A stretch of DNA of 64,000 nucleotides from Terrimonas rubra. GTDB lineage: Bacteria > Bacteroidota > Bacteroidia > Chitinophagales > Chitinophagaceae. Under the pieces are notes generated by a model. The model was given only the letters and a program-made list of their open reading frames with translations, was not told the DNA's origin and did not search any database. Below are positions 1 to 9,600 of the stretch, piece after piece. The translations under genes and the position numbers were made by a program. The DNA lies in contig NZ_JBHUOZ010000001.1 of the NCBI RefSeq assembly GCF_042686025.1, positions 1,426,001-1,490,000 on the forward strand, written 5' to 3'. How positions within the stretch are numbered: the stretch's first letter is position 1; each line of letters starts with the position of its first letter.

Positions 1-1
1 T

Positions 2-1609
2 AAACTAAAGCCTGATTCTGTTACAACTATTATTGCAAATGCTACCTATACTTTAGGCTTACAAGATGAAATAAGAAATACAAATATCAGTAGCAGCAAT
101 AATAAGTTGGGCAATTTAAGTAATGGTAATATTGGACAGGATAACGTAAATAATACATACAATTACAGTCATTACTTTACCGTTACCAGGTTATCAAAAC
201 GAAAAAAGGGAGCCCGCTTTACAGCTACGCATGGTTTGGATATATCGAACACCCGGGCCGATTTTACCACCAACTCGCTTACCAATATTTTGTATCCTAT
301 CTTATTTGACAGTACCTTACAACAATTACGTGCAGAACGTGTTCCCCGTACCAATATTTACGGTGCCCTGGTTTATCGGTTGCCGTTAAATAATAGCTTT
401 GCTGTAACTGCATCAGCAAGATACGATTACAATAAGCTGAACAATAAAGTAAACACTTTTGATGCGGATGGTGATAAAAAATACGATCAATTAAATCCTT
501 TATTAAGTAATACATTTAACCGGGAGTTTCATCGCTCCAGTAACTACGTAGGGTTACAATACATGTATAAAAAATTGACCATTACGCCTGGTGTTACAGC
601 ATTGTGGCAACAATATGATAACCGGTTATTATCGTTGAACAATGCTATTACAAAAAGTCAGTTTAACTTTTTACCGGCTTTAGGTATTGTGTTTAAGGAG
701 TTTAATTTTAACTATAATAAGGATGTTTCCTTACCGGCCTACACCAATTTAATTCCTGCATTAAACAATACCAATCCGTATTACTTAACCAATGGTAATC
801 CTGATTTAAAGCCAGCGGAAAGAGACAATTTCAGGATTAACTATTACCATAACAACAGCAAGAAAAATTTAAACATCAGCTTATATGCTACCGCAACACT
901 TACCCGGAACGATGTTGTGCAGGATATTGTGGTAGATAAATCCGGTATTCAAACCAGTACACCGGTAAATGCAAATGGTAGTAAAAATGCAACGGTTAAC
1001 TACAATATTAACAAGCAATATAAGTACAATGCTAAATTTACCTTTGGCTGGAATGCAGGCGGCTGGTATGGTTTAAATAAAAATAAACTTTCGTATAACG
1101 GCGAAACAAGTTGGCAAAATAATTTTAACCTGGAACATTGGGCAGGCGTTAACTTGAATTTTAACGACAAGGTTGAATGGAATAACGATATGTCTTTGAC
1201 CAATTACCAATCTACATTTACCAGCAGTAATTTTTCAACACTAAAGACCAATCAAAAATCAGTTTCAACTGAGTTAATTATCCGGATGCCTAAACATGTA
1301 ATTTGGGAATCGGTGTTGCAGTACGAAAACAATGGCAATGTGCCGGCCGGGATTCCTAAAAATGTTACCCGTTTAAGTATGGCTGTAAATTTTACCATGT
1401 TAAAGGATGAGAAAGGCGTATTAAAACTAAGTGTATGGGATCTATTAAATCAAAACAACAGCATTGGTTTAGTTACTAACCGCAATATTATTTCTGCAAC
1501 GCAAACAAATGTACTGGGACGATATTTTATGGCAACCTTTACCTATAATATTCGCCAGATAGGTGCAGCTAAAAAGAAAGTAGGGGGCAGCGGAATATTT
1601 GGGTATTAA
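2..1609 (+). CDS. Outer-membrane beta-barrel / TonB-dependent-receptor-like protein, C-terminal part
   Basis: The frame is open from the first bases of the window, so the N-terminus (signal peptide, carboxypeptidase-like domain, plug) lies outside. The visible ~535 residues are rich in Asn, Tyr and alternating aromatic/polar beta-strand patterns. They contain the NTNPYYLTNGNPDLKPAERD stretch found in TonB-dependent receptor barrels of Bacteroidota, where the motif NP-x-LKPE precedes a strand. The chain ends in a short Gly-rich tail (GGSGIFGY), not in a T9SS signal. It resembles the outer-membrane beta-barrel family (OMP_b-brl_3, PF14905), which often lacks a paired SusD. Codons favour A/T at third positions, making it AT-richer than the efflux genes downstream. 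An in-frame TTG at 107 could look like a start, but coding potential continues upstream of it. The substrate cannot be told from the sequence. Confidence 0.75.
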   Translation, partial: KLKPDSVTTIIANATYTLGLQDEIRNTNISSSNNKLGNLSNGNIGQDNVNNTYNYSHYFTVTRLSKRKKGARFTATHGLDISNTRADFTTNSLTNILYPILFDSTLQQLRAERVPRTNIYGALVYRLPLNNSFAVTASARYDYNKLNNKVNTFDADGDKKYDQLNPLLSNTFNREFHRSSNYVGLQYMYKKLTITPGVTALWQQYDNRLLSLNNAITKSQFNFLPALGIVFKEFNFNYNKDVSLPAYTNLIPALNNTNPYYLTNGNPDLKPAERDNFRINYYHNNSKKNLNISLYATATLTRNDVVQDIVVDKSGIQTSTPVNANGSKNATVNYNINKQYKYNAKFTFGWNAGGWYGLNKNKLSYNGETSWQNNFNLEHWAGVNLNFNDKVEWNNDMSLTNYQSTFTSSNFSTLKTNQKSVSTELIIRMPKHVIWESVLQYENNGNVPAGIPKNVTRLSMAVNFTMLKDEKGVLKLSVWDLLNQNNSIGLVTNRNIISATQTNVLGRYFMATFTYNIRQIGAAKKKVGGSGIFGY

Positions 1610-1732
1610 TAGGTGAACAGAAGGAATAGTGGTGCTCCGGCTATTCGAAACTGGTAGTTTGGTAATCGTATTCTTTCACCTCTGGCCATATATAACTATA
1701 GTACAAAAGCAAACCTGCTACTCATGAACAAA

Positions 1733-2308
1733 TTATTTGGTAATGATCCGTTTCCGGATCCGGCTCAGCGATTCGGGGGTCATACCCAGATAACTGGCGA
1801 GTAAACGCTGCGGCACTCTTTGTATGAGATCAGGTCTTTCGTTCAGCAGGTTCAGGTAACGTTGTTCGGGTGAAGAAGTGATAAAGCCCGCAAAAGCATC
1901 CTGGGTTTTACCAAAATCCTGCTCCACCATGGCCTGAGCTATACGTTCCAGTTTGGGGTATTTTGCATACATGGCCCGCTCTTCTTCCGGGTTGCCTGCC
2001 AGGATGAGCGCATCTTCTAAAGTAACCAGGGAACTGCGGGAAGGTGTCTGGCTGGTTTTGCTGGTAAAAAAATTAATGGCCTGGTCCTCGGTATAAAAAG
2101 CGATGGTTTTCTCTATACCGTCTTCCAGTGTATATTGTCTCAGGCATCCTTTTAATACAAAGTAACAAAGACGGCAAACCTTTCCCTGGTGTACCAGTAT
2201 GGTATCTTTTTTTACCTCCTTTACAATGATCTGGCTGGCCAGCTCGGTAATCTCTTCCGGTGTAAATGCATTGATTTTTGATAAAAACGCTATCAGCTCC
2301 TTTGCCAT
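1733..2308 (-). CDS. Crp/Fnr family transcriptional regulator
   Basis: 191 residues with the Crp/Fnr layout. An N-terminal cyclic-nucleotide-binding-like beta-barrel (about 10-115) contains the segment ILVHQGKVCRLCYFVLKGCLR. A linking helix follows, then a C-terminal winged helix (about 140-191) with YLNLLNERPDLIQRVPQRLL and the recognition-helix region LGMTPESLSRIRKRI. Bacteroidota members of this type usually lack a full cAMP phosphate-binding cassette, and none is obvious here, so the effector is unknown. The ATG at 2308 is 20 nt from a minus-7-like box on the same strand. The gene is divergent from the TetR/efflux operon. It may regulate itself or neighbours, but no target can be named. 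Confidence 0.88.
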   Translation of the reverse strand: MAKELIAFLSKINAFTPEEITELASQIIVKEVKKDTILVHQGKVCRLCYFVLKGCLRQYTLEDGIEKTIAFYTEDQAINFFTSKTSQTPSRSSLVTLEDALILAGNPEEERAMYAKYPKLERIAQAMVEQDFGKTQDAFAGFITSSPEQRYLNLLNERPDLIQRVPQRLLASYLGMTPESLSRIRKRIITK

Positions 2309-2327
2309 CGGGTTGGGTATTAGTATA

Positions 2328-2335
2328 CAAATATA
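2328..2335 (-). promoter_or_regulatory. Candidate minus-7 box for the Crp/Fnr gene
   Basis: Read on the minus strand this is TATATTTG, an exact match to the Bacteroidota TAnnTTTG minus-7 consensus, 20 nt before the ATG. No clear TTG lies at the expected minus-33 distance, so the call is moderate. Confidence 0.45.
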
Positions 2336-2588
2336 TTGAAACGGTAAGCGGGGCGCTGGCTACCCGCTTAGATTATGATGGATGGCTACTGGCCTGTTTA
2401 CAAGGCCGAAAAACTGGAAAAAGCCGGTCAATGAACGGGACGTACAAGCGAGCGTGGCAACAGGCGATGCCATTTGTACAGCAGCCGGTAACAACCTATA
2501 AAACCCCGTCGGACAGGGCTTTTTATTTTGCTAAACGATTGTTAGTGTTCGAATTCCTGTTAAAAAAATCCAAACGCCGGAAAATTAA

Positions 2589-2619
2589 TTTGACAATGTG
2601 GGAATTAATACTACTTTTG
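2589..2619 (+). promoter_or_regulatory. Promoter of the tetR-tetR-RND efflux operon
   Basis: TTTG (2589-2592), a 19-bp spacer, then TACTTTTG (2612-2619) matches the Bacteroidota primary sigma consensus TTTG-N19-TAnnTTTG exactly. Transcription would begin near 2626, about 30 nt before the ATG at 2656. Confidence 0.75.
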
Positions 2620-2647
2620 TTTAACAATTTTGTCAAACATTAATGTT
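2589..2647. promoter_or_regulatory. Candidate TetR operator region overlapping the promoter
   Basis: A perfect 8-bp inverted repeat, TTTGACAA (2589-2596) and TTGTCAAA (2630-2637), flanks the promoter. The left arm covers the minus-33 box and the right arm lies just after the expected transcription start. A perfect 12-bp palindrome, AACATTAATGTT (2636-2647), abuts the right arm. This placement would suit repression by the TetR protein encoded directly downstream. That link is inferred. Confidence 0.5.
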
Positions 2648-2655
2648 AACCCGGT

Positions 2656-3258
2656 ATGAGTGCAAAAGATAAAGGAACGGAAGAGCTGATCAAAGAGACC
2701 GCCAAGCGGATCTTCTTTGCTGAGGGAAAGTTTCATGCCACCACCCAGGAAATTGCCGATGCCGCCGGGGTTAACCGTACCCTCTTGCATTATTATTTCC
2801 GTTCCAGGGATATTTTGCTGGAGAAAGTAATTATAGAGGGGCAGCAGGAATTTAAGCTGAAGTTATCGGAAAAGATCGATCCGAATATCAGTTTCAAAGA
2901 AAAAGTAGGCGAGATCATTGATATATGGATGGAGCATGCCAAAAAGTACCCTTACCTGGATGCTTACCTGGCTTCCCAGATCCATAACAGCGAGATGGTG
3001 GATAATATACATGCGAAGGGCCGGCCGGACAGTAAGCTGGTGGAAAGTTTTTTTGCTGAAATGCAGGTAGAGATGGACAAGGGAACCATTCCGCAAATGG
3101 ATCCTTACCAGTTTTTACTGAATATCATCTCCCTGGTATCTTATCCGCTGACCATGCGTCCCCTGCTGGAGAAAGGCCTGGCAGTAAGTAAAAAATCATA
3201 TAGCAAGTTAATAGCCGAACGTAAGGAGGCAATTTTAAAGACATTGTTCAGAAAGTAA
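2656..3258 (+). CDS. TetR/AcrR family transcriptional regulator (first of two)
   Basis: 200 residues. The N-terminal helix-turn-helix (about 8-55) has the classic TetR pattern: AKRIFFAEGKFHATTQEIADAAGVNRTLLHYYFRSRDILLEKV, described here in parts as the ATTQEIADAAGV turn followed by LLHYYF. The remainder is an all-helical ligand-binding and dimer domain. The protein likely represses the efflux operon it heads and is released by a pump substrate, as AcrR-type regulators do. It is separated from the second tetR by under 50 bp, so the two are probably co-transcribed. Confidence 0.92.
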   Translation: MSAKDKGTEELIKETAKRIFFAEGKFHATTQEIADAAGVNRTLLHYYFRSRDILLEKVIIEGQQEFKLKLSEKIDPNISFKEKVGEIIDIWMEHAKKYPYLDAYLASQIHNSEMVDNIHAKGRPDSKLVESFFAEMQVEMDKGTIPQMDPYQFLLNIISLVSYPLTMRPLLEKGLAVSKKSYSKLIAERKEAILKTLFRK

Positions 3259-3290
3259 TTTTTTTTGTACCAAAATTGACAAAAATGTTA

Positions 3291-3302
3291 AACATAAATG
3301 TT
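3291..3302. promoter_or_regulatory. Second copy of the tetR-proximal palindrome
   Basis: AACATAAATGTT differs at one position from AACATTAATGTT at 2636-2647. It ends 3 bp before the ATG at 3306, while the first copy ends 8 bp before its ATG. A TTGACAA heptamer (3276-3282), also found at 2590-2596, lies just upstream. Confidence 0.45.
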
Positions 3303-3305
3303 TAT

Positions 3306-3923
3306 ATGGAAAATAATAACATCCTGATGAATGCGATGATATTGTTCATGCAGAAAGGTCCGCATAGTATTACTTTAGACGAAATAGCACAACGCAGCGG
3401 CATCTCCAAAAAAACAATTTATAAGTCCTACACCGATAAAACGGCTTTTGTGGATGCCGTGTATAAACATATCATCAACCATACGGAAAAGCGTTTACTG
3501 GATATTACCGATAAAGGCGATAATGCGGTTACCGAGTACAAAAACATTTGTAAAACCATTATTGCTTTAAATAAACATTTTAATCCCACGGTGATCAGCG
3601 AGCTGAGACGTTTTTATTACAGCACGTATCGTGAATATAAAGTTTTCCGCAACCTGTTTTTACCTACCCTGCTTTCCTATAATATTGAAAGAGGCATACG
3701 CGAAAATGTATACAACGATACGATCAACAGCGACCTGTTTGCGGCACATACCGTGTACCAGCTGGAATATATTAATAAAATGCCGGCGTCGCTGTTGCAG
3801 GATAATTCAAAACGGCATATCAAACAACAGCTGGTAAAATTTATACTCTACAGTTTAACCACACCTGATGGAAAAAAACTGGTGGACAATACAACAACAA
3901 ACAACCTCACCTATAACAATTAA
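3306..3923 (+). CDS. TetR/AcrR family transcriptional regulator (second of two)
   Basis: About 205 residues from ATG 3306. Possible earlier starts at TTG 3276 and ATG 3285 would translate through a palindrome that resembles an operator, so 3306 is preferred. The N-terminal helix-turn-helix reads SITLDEIAQRSGISKKTIYK followed by the TetR-typical SYTDKTAFVDAVY. The C-terminal ligand domain differs strongly from that of the first TetR protein, so this is not a recent duplicate. It ends 21 bp before the tolC-like gene and is therefore part of the efflux operon. Two regulators heading one pump operon could mean two inducers or a heterodimer; neither can be decided here. Confidence 0.88.
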   Translation: MENNNILMNAMILFMQKGPHSITLDEIAQRSGISKKTIYKSYTDKTAFVDAVYKHIINHTEKRLLDITDKGDNAVTEYKNICKTIIALNKHFNPTVISELRRFYYSTYREYKVFRNLFLPTLLSYNIERGIRENVYNDTINSDLFAAHTVYQLEYINKMPASLLQDNSKRHIKQQLVKFILYSLTTPDGKKLVDNTTTNNLTYNN

Positions 3924-3944
3924 CAGTAAATAACCTGAAACAAC

Positions 3945-5315
3945 ATGATAAAAGATCTATTTCGCAAAACGGTGTTCAGCTTACTGGCCATAGCGGTGTT
4001 TATACCGGCAAGCCAGGCCCAGGATACCGAAACGCTGACGCTGAAAAACGCCTTGAATTATGCACTGGCGCATTATACCGATGCCCGCAAAGCAAAACTG
4101 GATGTTACCAATTCGCAATACCAGGTTGATGAAGTAAGAGCAAGGGCCTTGCCGCAGATCAGCGGATCGGGCGGGTTGAACTATAACCCCCTGTTACAAA
4201 TGAGCGCCTTACCGGGTGAGCTGAACCCGGTTAACCCCGGCCAGACCTTACTGGTGGCTTTTGGCCAGAAATGGAATGCGAACGTTGGCGTATCGCTTAC
4301 CCAAAACTTATTTGATCAATCGGTATTTGTGGGGCTGAAAGCGGCAAAAACCACCAAAGAGTTTTACCAGCTGAATGCCCAGTTAACTGAAGAACAGGTA
4401 TTGGAAAAAGTAGCTACCGCTTATTACCAGGTATTGGTACAGCGCCAGCAGATAGCCACTACCGACAGTAATATACAGACCACACAAAAAGTACGCAATG
4501 TGATACAGGGCCAGTTTGAAAACGGCCTGGGAAAAAAGATTGATGTGGACAGGCTGGATGTAAAATTATCTAACCTGCAAAGCCAGCGCCAGCAACAGTT
4601 AAACGCTGTAGCACAATACGAAAACCAGTTAAAGTTTTTTATAGGTATGCCTATTGGTACGGCTATTACTATTCCGGATATGGAGAACAAAACCGTTGAT
4701 GTGTTTGCCATTGACCTGCCCGATACCATTGCTACCGATACCCGCACCAATGTACTGGTACTGGAAAAACAACACGAGTTATTAAAACAAAAAAGGCAAT
4801 CCATATTGGCGGAGTATTATCCCAGCCTGTCTTTAACCGGTAATTACAGTTACCAGGGCCTGTCTAACGACTTTCCCATTTTTAAAGGCGCTTCGCAGGG
4901 GGCCAACTGGTTTGATGTAAGTACGGTAGGGTTGAACTTAAAAGTGCCCATCTTTAACGGTAACGGTACAAAAGCCAGGACCAAGCAGGTGGATATTGAA
5001 ATAGGCAAACTGAAAGAAGATATGTATGCTACCACGCAAAACCTGAACCTGGATTATGATAATGCCAAAACACAGATCAAAAACTCCATCATTATCCTTA
5101 ACAACCAGCAAAAAAATATTGAGCTGGCACAAAAGGTCATGGACAATACCCAGAATAATTACCAACAGGGACTGGCTACTTTAACCGATCTGCTGGATGC
5201 ACAAACGGCTTTGTATGATGCCCAGAATACCTATACGGTTAGTTTACTGGATTATCGTTTAGCCGAAGTGAAACTGATCAAATCAAAAGGCCAGTTAAGA
5301 ACCTTATTGAATTAA
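3945..5315 (+). CDS. TolC-family outer-membrane efflux channel
   Basis: 456 residues with a signal peptide (IAVFIPASQAQ, cleavage after about residue 25). Two long helical repeats follow, each with OEP-type motifs. The first carries LTLKNALNYALAHYTDARKA, the second the NNYQQGLATLTDLLDAQTALYDAQN signature that precedes the last coiled coil. The trimer would form the outer-membrane and periplasmic exit duct for the RND pump encoded downstream. The length is normal for the family. The gene starts 21 bp after the second tetR and is followed 41 bp later by the adaptor, so it sits inside the operon. Confidence 0.93.
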   Translation: MIKDLFRKTVFSLLAIAVFIPASQAQDTETLTLKNALNYALAHYTDARKAKLDVTNSQYQVDEVRARALPQISGSGGLNYNPLLQMSALPGELNPVNPGQTLLVAFGQKWNANVGVSLTQNLFDQSVFVGLKAAKTTKEFYQLNAQLTEEQVLEKVATAYYQVLVQRQQIATTDSNIQTTQKVRNVIQGQFENGLGKKIDVDRLDVKLSNLQSQRQQQLNAVAQYENQLKFFIGMPIGTAITIPDMENKTVDVFAIDLPDTIATDTRTNVLVLEKQHELLKQKRQSILAEYYPSLSLTGNYSYQGLSNDFPIFKGASQGANWFDVSTVGLNLKVPIFNGNGTKARTKQVDIEIGKLKEDMYATTQNLNLDYDNAKTQIKNSIIILNNQQKNIELAQKVMDNTQNNYQQGLATLTDLLDAQTALYDAQNTYTVSLLDYRLAEVKLIKSKGQLRTLLN

Positions 5316-5356
5316 TTTTTTAAGCAACAAACAAATAAACCGAAAACAGATACTAC

Positions 5357-6427
5357 ATGAAAAAGATTGTAAAAATTTTATTAACCATTGTTATTATCGC
5401 CGGACTGGTGGCAACCGCAGGCTTTGTAATGATAAATAATAAAAAGAAAAATGATGAGAAAACGGCTGTGGTGGCACAGACCAATGCTGCTATTGCGGTA
5501 CGGGTAAGTAAAGTGGAAAAAACACCTTTAAGTCTTGACTTTTTAGCCAACGGAAAATTTGCCCCGGGCCAGGAACTTAATTTCTCGGCAGAAACGGCGG
5601 GCCGTGTGATCAGTGTACTGGTGGATGAAGGAAGTATGGTAAGAAAAGGCCAGACCCTGGCGGTGATAAAAACCGAGAACTTGTCGGTGGATGTACAAAC
5701 CGCTAAAGAAGCCTACCAGAATGCTTTAAGAGATAAACAACGTTATGAGAACGCTTTTAAAACAGGCGGTGTTACCCAGCAGCAGGTTGACCAGGCCGAA
5801 CTGGCTTTGACCAATGCGGAAGCAAAAGTAAAACAGGCAAATATCCGTGTAGCAGATGCCAATATCAGGGCCTCTATCAACGGTATTGTAAATAAAAGAA
5901 TGATAGAACCCGGATCAGTATTAGCGCCCGGTACACAATTGTTTGAAATTGTTGACGTATCTACCTTAACCCTTGATGTTGCCGTTACCGAAGCGCAGGT
6001 GGCCAATTTAAAAGTAGGGGATGTGGTAGCTGTAAAAGCCAGTGTATTACCCGACCAGGAATTTAAGGGTAAGGTAAAATTTATTGCTCCCAAAGCAGAT
6101 GCCAGTCTGAATTTCCCGGTTAAAATAGAGATCACCAATAACAATGCTACATCTTTAAAAGCCGGTATGTATGGTATTGCCGAGTTCAGTTTCCCGCAGC
6201 AACAGCCGGTGATACTGGTACCCCGCAGCGCTTTTGTGGGTAGTGTAAGTAATAACCAGGTATTTGTGGCCGATGCCAATAATAAAGTGCAGTTACGTAC
6301 CGTAGTATCGGGCCGTATAGCCGGTGAGCAGGTAGAAGTGGTAAGTGGTTTACAGGAAGGTGAACTGGTAGTGACCAGTGGACAGATCAACCTGGCAGAT
6401 GGAAGTATAATTACGATTATTAAATAA
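5357..6427 (+). CDS. RND efflux periplasmic adaptor subunit (HlyD/AcrA type)
   Basis: 356 residues. An N-terminal hydrophobic segment (about 5-27, IVKILLTIVIIAGLVATAGF) acts as signal or anchor and no lipobox cysteine is visible. A biotinyl-lipoyl half motif (GRVISVLVDEGSMVRKGQTLAVI) is followed by a helical hairpin (AKEAYQNALRDKQRYENAFK). The second lipoyl half (RASINGIVNKRMIEPGSVLAPG), a beta-barrel and a membrane-proximal domain complete the adaptor. It should link the RND pump to the TolC-like channel. The gap to the pump gene is 176 bp and holds an unusual heptamer repeat tract. Confidence 0.93.
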   Translation: MKKIVKILLTIVIIAGLVATAGFVMINNKKKNDEKTAVVAQTNAAIAVRVSKVEKTPLSLDFLANGKFAPGQELNFSAETAGRVISVLVDEGSMVRKGQTLAVIKTENLSVDVQTAKEAYQNALRDKQRYENAFKTGGVTQQQVDQAELALTNAEAKVKQANIRVADANIRASINGIVNKRMIEPGSVLAPGTQLFEIVDVSTLTLDVAVTEAQVANLKVGDVVAVKASVLPDQEFKGKVKFIAPKADASLNFPVKIEITNNNATSLKAGMYGIAEFSFPQQQPVILVPRSAFVGSVSNNQVFVADANNKVQLRTVVSGRIAGEQVEVVSGLQEGELVVTSGQINLADGSIITIIK

Positions 6428-6462
6428 GGAGTTGTTAAGCGAAAGTATAGTTACCCGGCGGC

Positions 6463-6546
6463 GTAAGGTTTAGGGGTGAGGCATAAGGCTTAAGGTATAA
6501 GGTGAAAGGCCTGAGGTATAGGGTGTAAGGTATGAGGTGTAGGGGA
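6463..6546. repeat. Degenerate heptanucleotide tandem tract (12 units)
   Basis: Twelve consecutive 7-bp units run without a register break. Most fit T-R-R-G-G-N-N, for example TAAGGTA, TGAGGTA, TAGGGTG and TAAGGTG. The tract lies inside the efflux operon between the adaptor and pump genes, and it encodes no plausible peptide. Confidence 0.8.
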
Positions 6547-6603
6547 TAACTATGGGGCAACTAAATTAATCACCCGTTTAGCGGGTTAATAAAAGATACA
6601 AGA

Positions 6604-9600
6604 ATGAAAATTGCTGAAATATCAATAAAAAAGCCGGCACTGGTAATTGTACTGTTTACGGTGCTGATATTGGGCGGTATACTCAGTTATACCTCGCTCA
6701 ACTATGAACTGTTACCCAAGTTCTCGCCTTCGGTGGTATCGGTAACTACGGTATACCCCGGAGCCTCACCCAGCGAGGTGGAGAACACGGTCTCCAGGAA
6801 AATTGAAGATGCCGTTTCTTCTATGGAGAACATCAAAAAACTGGAATCAAAATCATATGAAAGTTTATCATCGGTAATTATTACGCTGAACAGCGGTACC
6901 GATGTTGACAATGCATTGAATGATGCACAACGGAAAGTAAATGCTATTTTAAAAGATCTGCCGGATGATGTGGATCCTCCGTCGCTGAATAAATTCTCGC
7001 TGGACGACTTACCGGTAATGACCATCTCTGCCTCGGCTAAACTGGATGAAGCGGCATTTTTTGACCTGATGGACAAACGTGTGGGTCCGGTTATTTCAAG
7101 GGTACCAGGTGTGGCCCAGGTAAACCTGATAGGTGGCCAGGAGCGTGAGATACAGGTAAGCATGGATGCGGCCAAACTGGAAGCTAACGGCCTTTCGGTA
7201 CTACAGGTGCAGCAGGCTATTTTAGCAGCCAACCTCGATTTTCCTACCGGTAGTGTGCAAACCCGTAACCAGGATGTACTGATCCGCCTGGCCGGTAAAT
7301 TTAAAACCATTGATGAGTTAAGGAACCTGGTAGTAGCTACCAGTCCGGCCGGTGGCCAGGTACGGTTAAGTGATGTGGCTGATGTACAGGATGCACAGAA
7401 AGATGTGGAGAAGATCGCAAGGGTTAACCAGGAGAGCGCTATTGCGGTGCAGATCATGAAACAATCGGATGCCAATGCCGTAAGTGTGAGTGAGGGAGTA
7501 CAAAAAATTATTGAACGCTTACATAAAGAATATGCATCGGCTGATTTAAAACTCAGTATCGCGAATGATAGTTCGGTATATACATTGGAATCGGCTAATG
7601 CGGTAATTTTTGACCTGGTATTAGCGATCATCCTCGTAGCAATAGTGATGTTATTCTTCCTGCACAGTATCCGTAATGCCCTGATCGTTATGGTGGCCAT
7701 CCCGGCCTCATTGATCGCCACCTTCATTGGTATGAGCCTGCTGGGTTACTCTTTAAACCTGATGTCCTTATTAGGTTTATCGCTGGTGGTAGGTATATTG
7801 GTGGATGATGCCATCGTGGTTCTGGAAAATATATACCGCCATATGGAGATGGGTAAGAACCGTGTGAGGGCTGCTTTTGATGCCACGAAGGAGATCGGCT
7901 TTACCGTTGTATCTATTACCCTGGTAATTGTGGTGGTGTTTATTCCTATTGCCTTAAGCACGGGATTAGCGGCTGATATATTGAAAGAGTTTTGTGTAAC
8001 CGTATCTATCGCTACCTTATTATCACTCTTGTCATCCTTTACCATTGTTCCCTGGTTATCCTCCCGTTTTGGTAAACTGGAGCATATTACCGGCAAGGGA
8101 CTTTTTGGGAAAATTATCCTGGGTTTTGAAAAAGGCCTGAACAAGTTCACCGATTTTATTACCGGCATTTTAAAATGGGCCCTGAAGTATAAGAAAACCA
8201 CCCTGGCCGCTGTATTTGCCTTACTGATCGGTTCGTTCATGCTGATCGGGGCAGGCTTTATCGGTGCGGAATTCTTTGCAAAAAGTGACCGTGGTGAATT
8301 CCTGGTACAGATAGAAATGCCGAAGGATGTGTCGCTGGAGCAAACCAACCTGATGACACAAAAGGCAGAATCCTTCCTGCGTACCAAACCCGAAGTGGTG
8401 AGAATTATTTCTACGGTGGGCCAGTCCAGCGATGGTGGTATGGGTGCTTCGCAGGCAACTGCTTACAAAGCAGAGATCAGTGTACAACTGGTAGAGAAGA
8501 AAGACCGTAAGGATGACTCTTATATCTATGCGGCCAAGATCAAACGCGAGATTGAAAATGTACTGGTAGGTGCTAAAGTGAAAACCGTACCTGTGAGTAT
8601 ATTAGGTTCTGCTGAGCAGGCGCCGCTTGCCCTGGTGGTAACCGGTCCTAACCTGGATAGTGTAATGAGTTTTGCCAAAACATCCATGAACGCTTTATCG
8701 CAGATCAAAGGTGCATCGGAGATGAAACTGTCGGTGGAAGCCGGTAACCCCGAGATCAGCGTAAAGGTGGACAGGGATAAAATGGCTTCCTTAGGTTTGT
8801 CCTTACAAACCGTAGGCGCTACCATGCAAACAGCCTTCAGTGGCAATACCAATGGTAAATATCGTGCGGGTGAATATGAGTACGATATCAATATCAGGTT
8901 TAACCAGTTCAACCGTCAAAGTGTGGATGATGTAAACAACCTGTTATTTGTAAATAATAAAGGAACCCAGATAAAATTATCACAGTTTGCTACTGTAACT
9001 GAAAGCTCAGGCCCCAGCATGCTGGAGCGCAGGGATAAAAGTACTTCGGTAACGGTGCAGGCGCAGGCCGTGGGCCGCCCAACCGGTACCATTGCAGCAG
9101 AATGGGGTGAGCAGGTGGATAAGCTGCCACGTCCTACCGGTGTGAATTATGTATGGGGTGGTGATATGGAAAACCAGAGCGAAGGTTTTGGCTCACTGGG
9201 TATTGCTTTATTAGCGGCCATTGTACTGGTATACCTGATCATGGTGGCATTGTATAATAACTTTGTGTATCCTTTTGTGGTGCTGTTCTCTATACCATTG
9301 TCTATCATCGGCGCCTTATTAGCCCTGGCGTTAACCAATAATTCACTGAACATCTTTACCATACTTGGCCTGATCATGTTAATTGGACTGGTAGCGAAGA
9401 ATGCCATTATCCTGGTTGACTTTACCAACCAGCGTAAGGCCGAGGGAGAAACAACTTATAATGCATTGATACAGGCCAACCATGCCAGGTTACGTCCTAT
9501 TTTAATGACCACGATCGCGATGGTGATCGGTATGTTACCCATTGCCCTGGCGAGTGGGGCCGGCGCCGAATGGAAAAACGGCCTGGCCTGGGTAATCATC

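Larger units (their letters stand above)
2309..2655. other. Divergent intergenic region, no gene supported
   Basis: This 347-bp gap separates the divergent Crp/Fnr and TetR genes. An open frame of 121 codons crosses it but overlaps the start of the Crp/Fnr gene and both promoters, and its translation has no recognisable domain. The useful content is the promoter and operator sequences annotated separately. Confidence 0.6.

Noticed and set aside
2278..2643. Open frame of 121 codons between the Crp/Fnr and TetR genes
   Set aside because: It overlaps the Crp/Fnr start on the other strand and both promoters, and its translation has no domain or signal.
5743..6390. Antisense open frame (215 codons) inside the adaptor gene
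   Set aside because: It is a shadow of the adaptor coding strand, with no recognisable family.
6702..7727. Long antisense open frame (341 codons) inside the RND pump gene
   Set aside because: It is opposite a strongly conserved pump sequence, with Ser/Thr-rich composition typical of an antisense shadow and no promoter.
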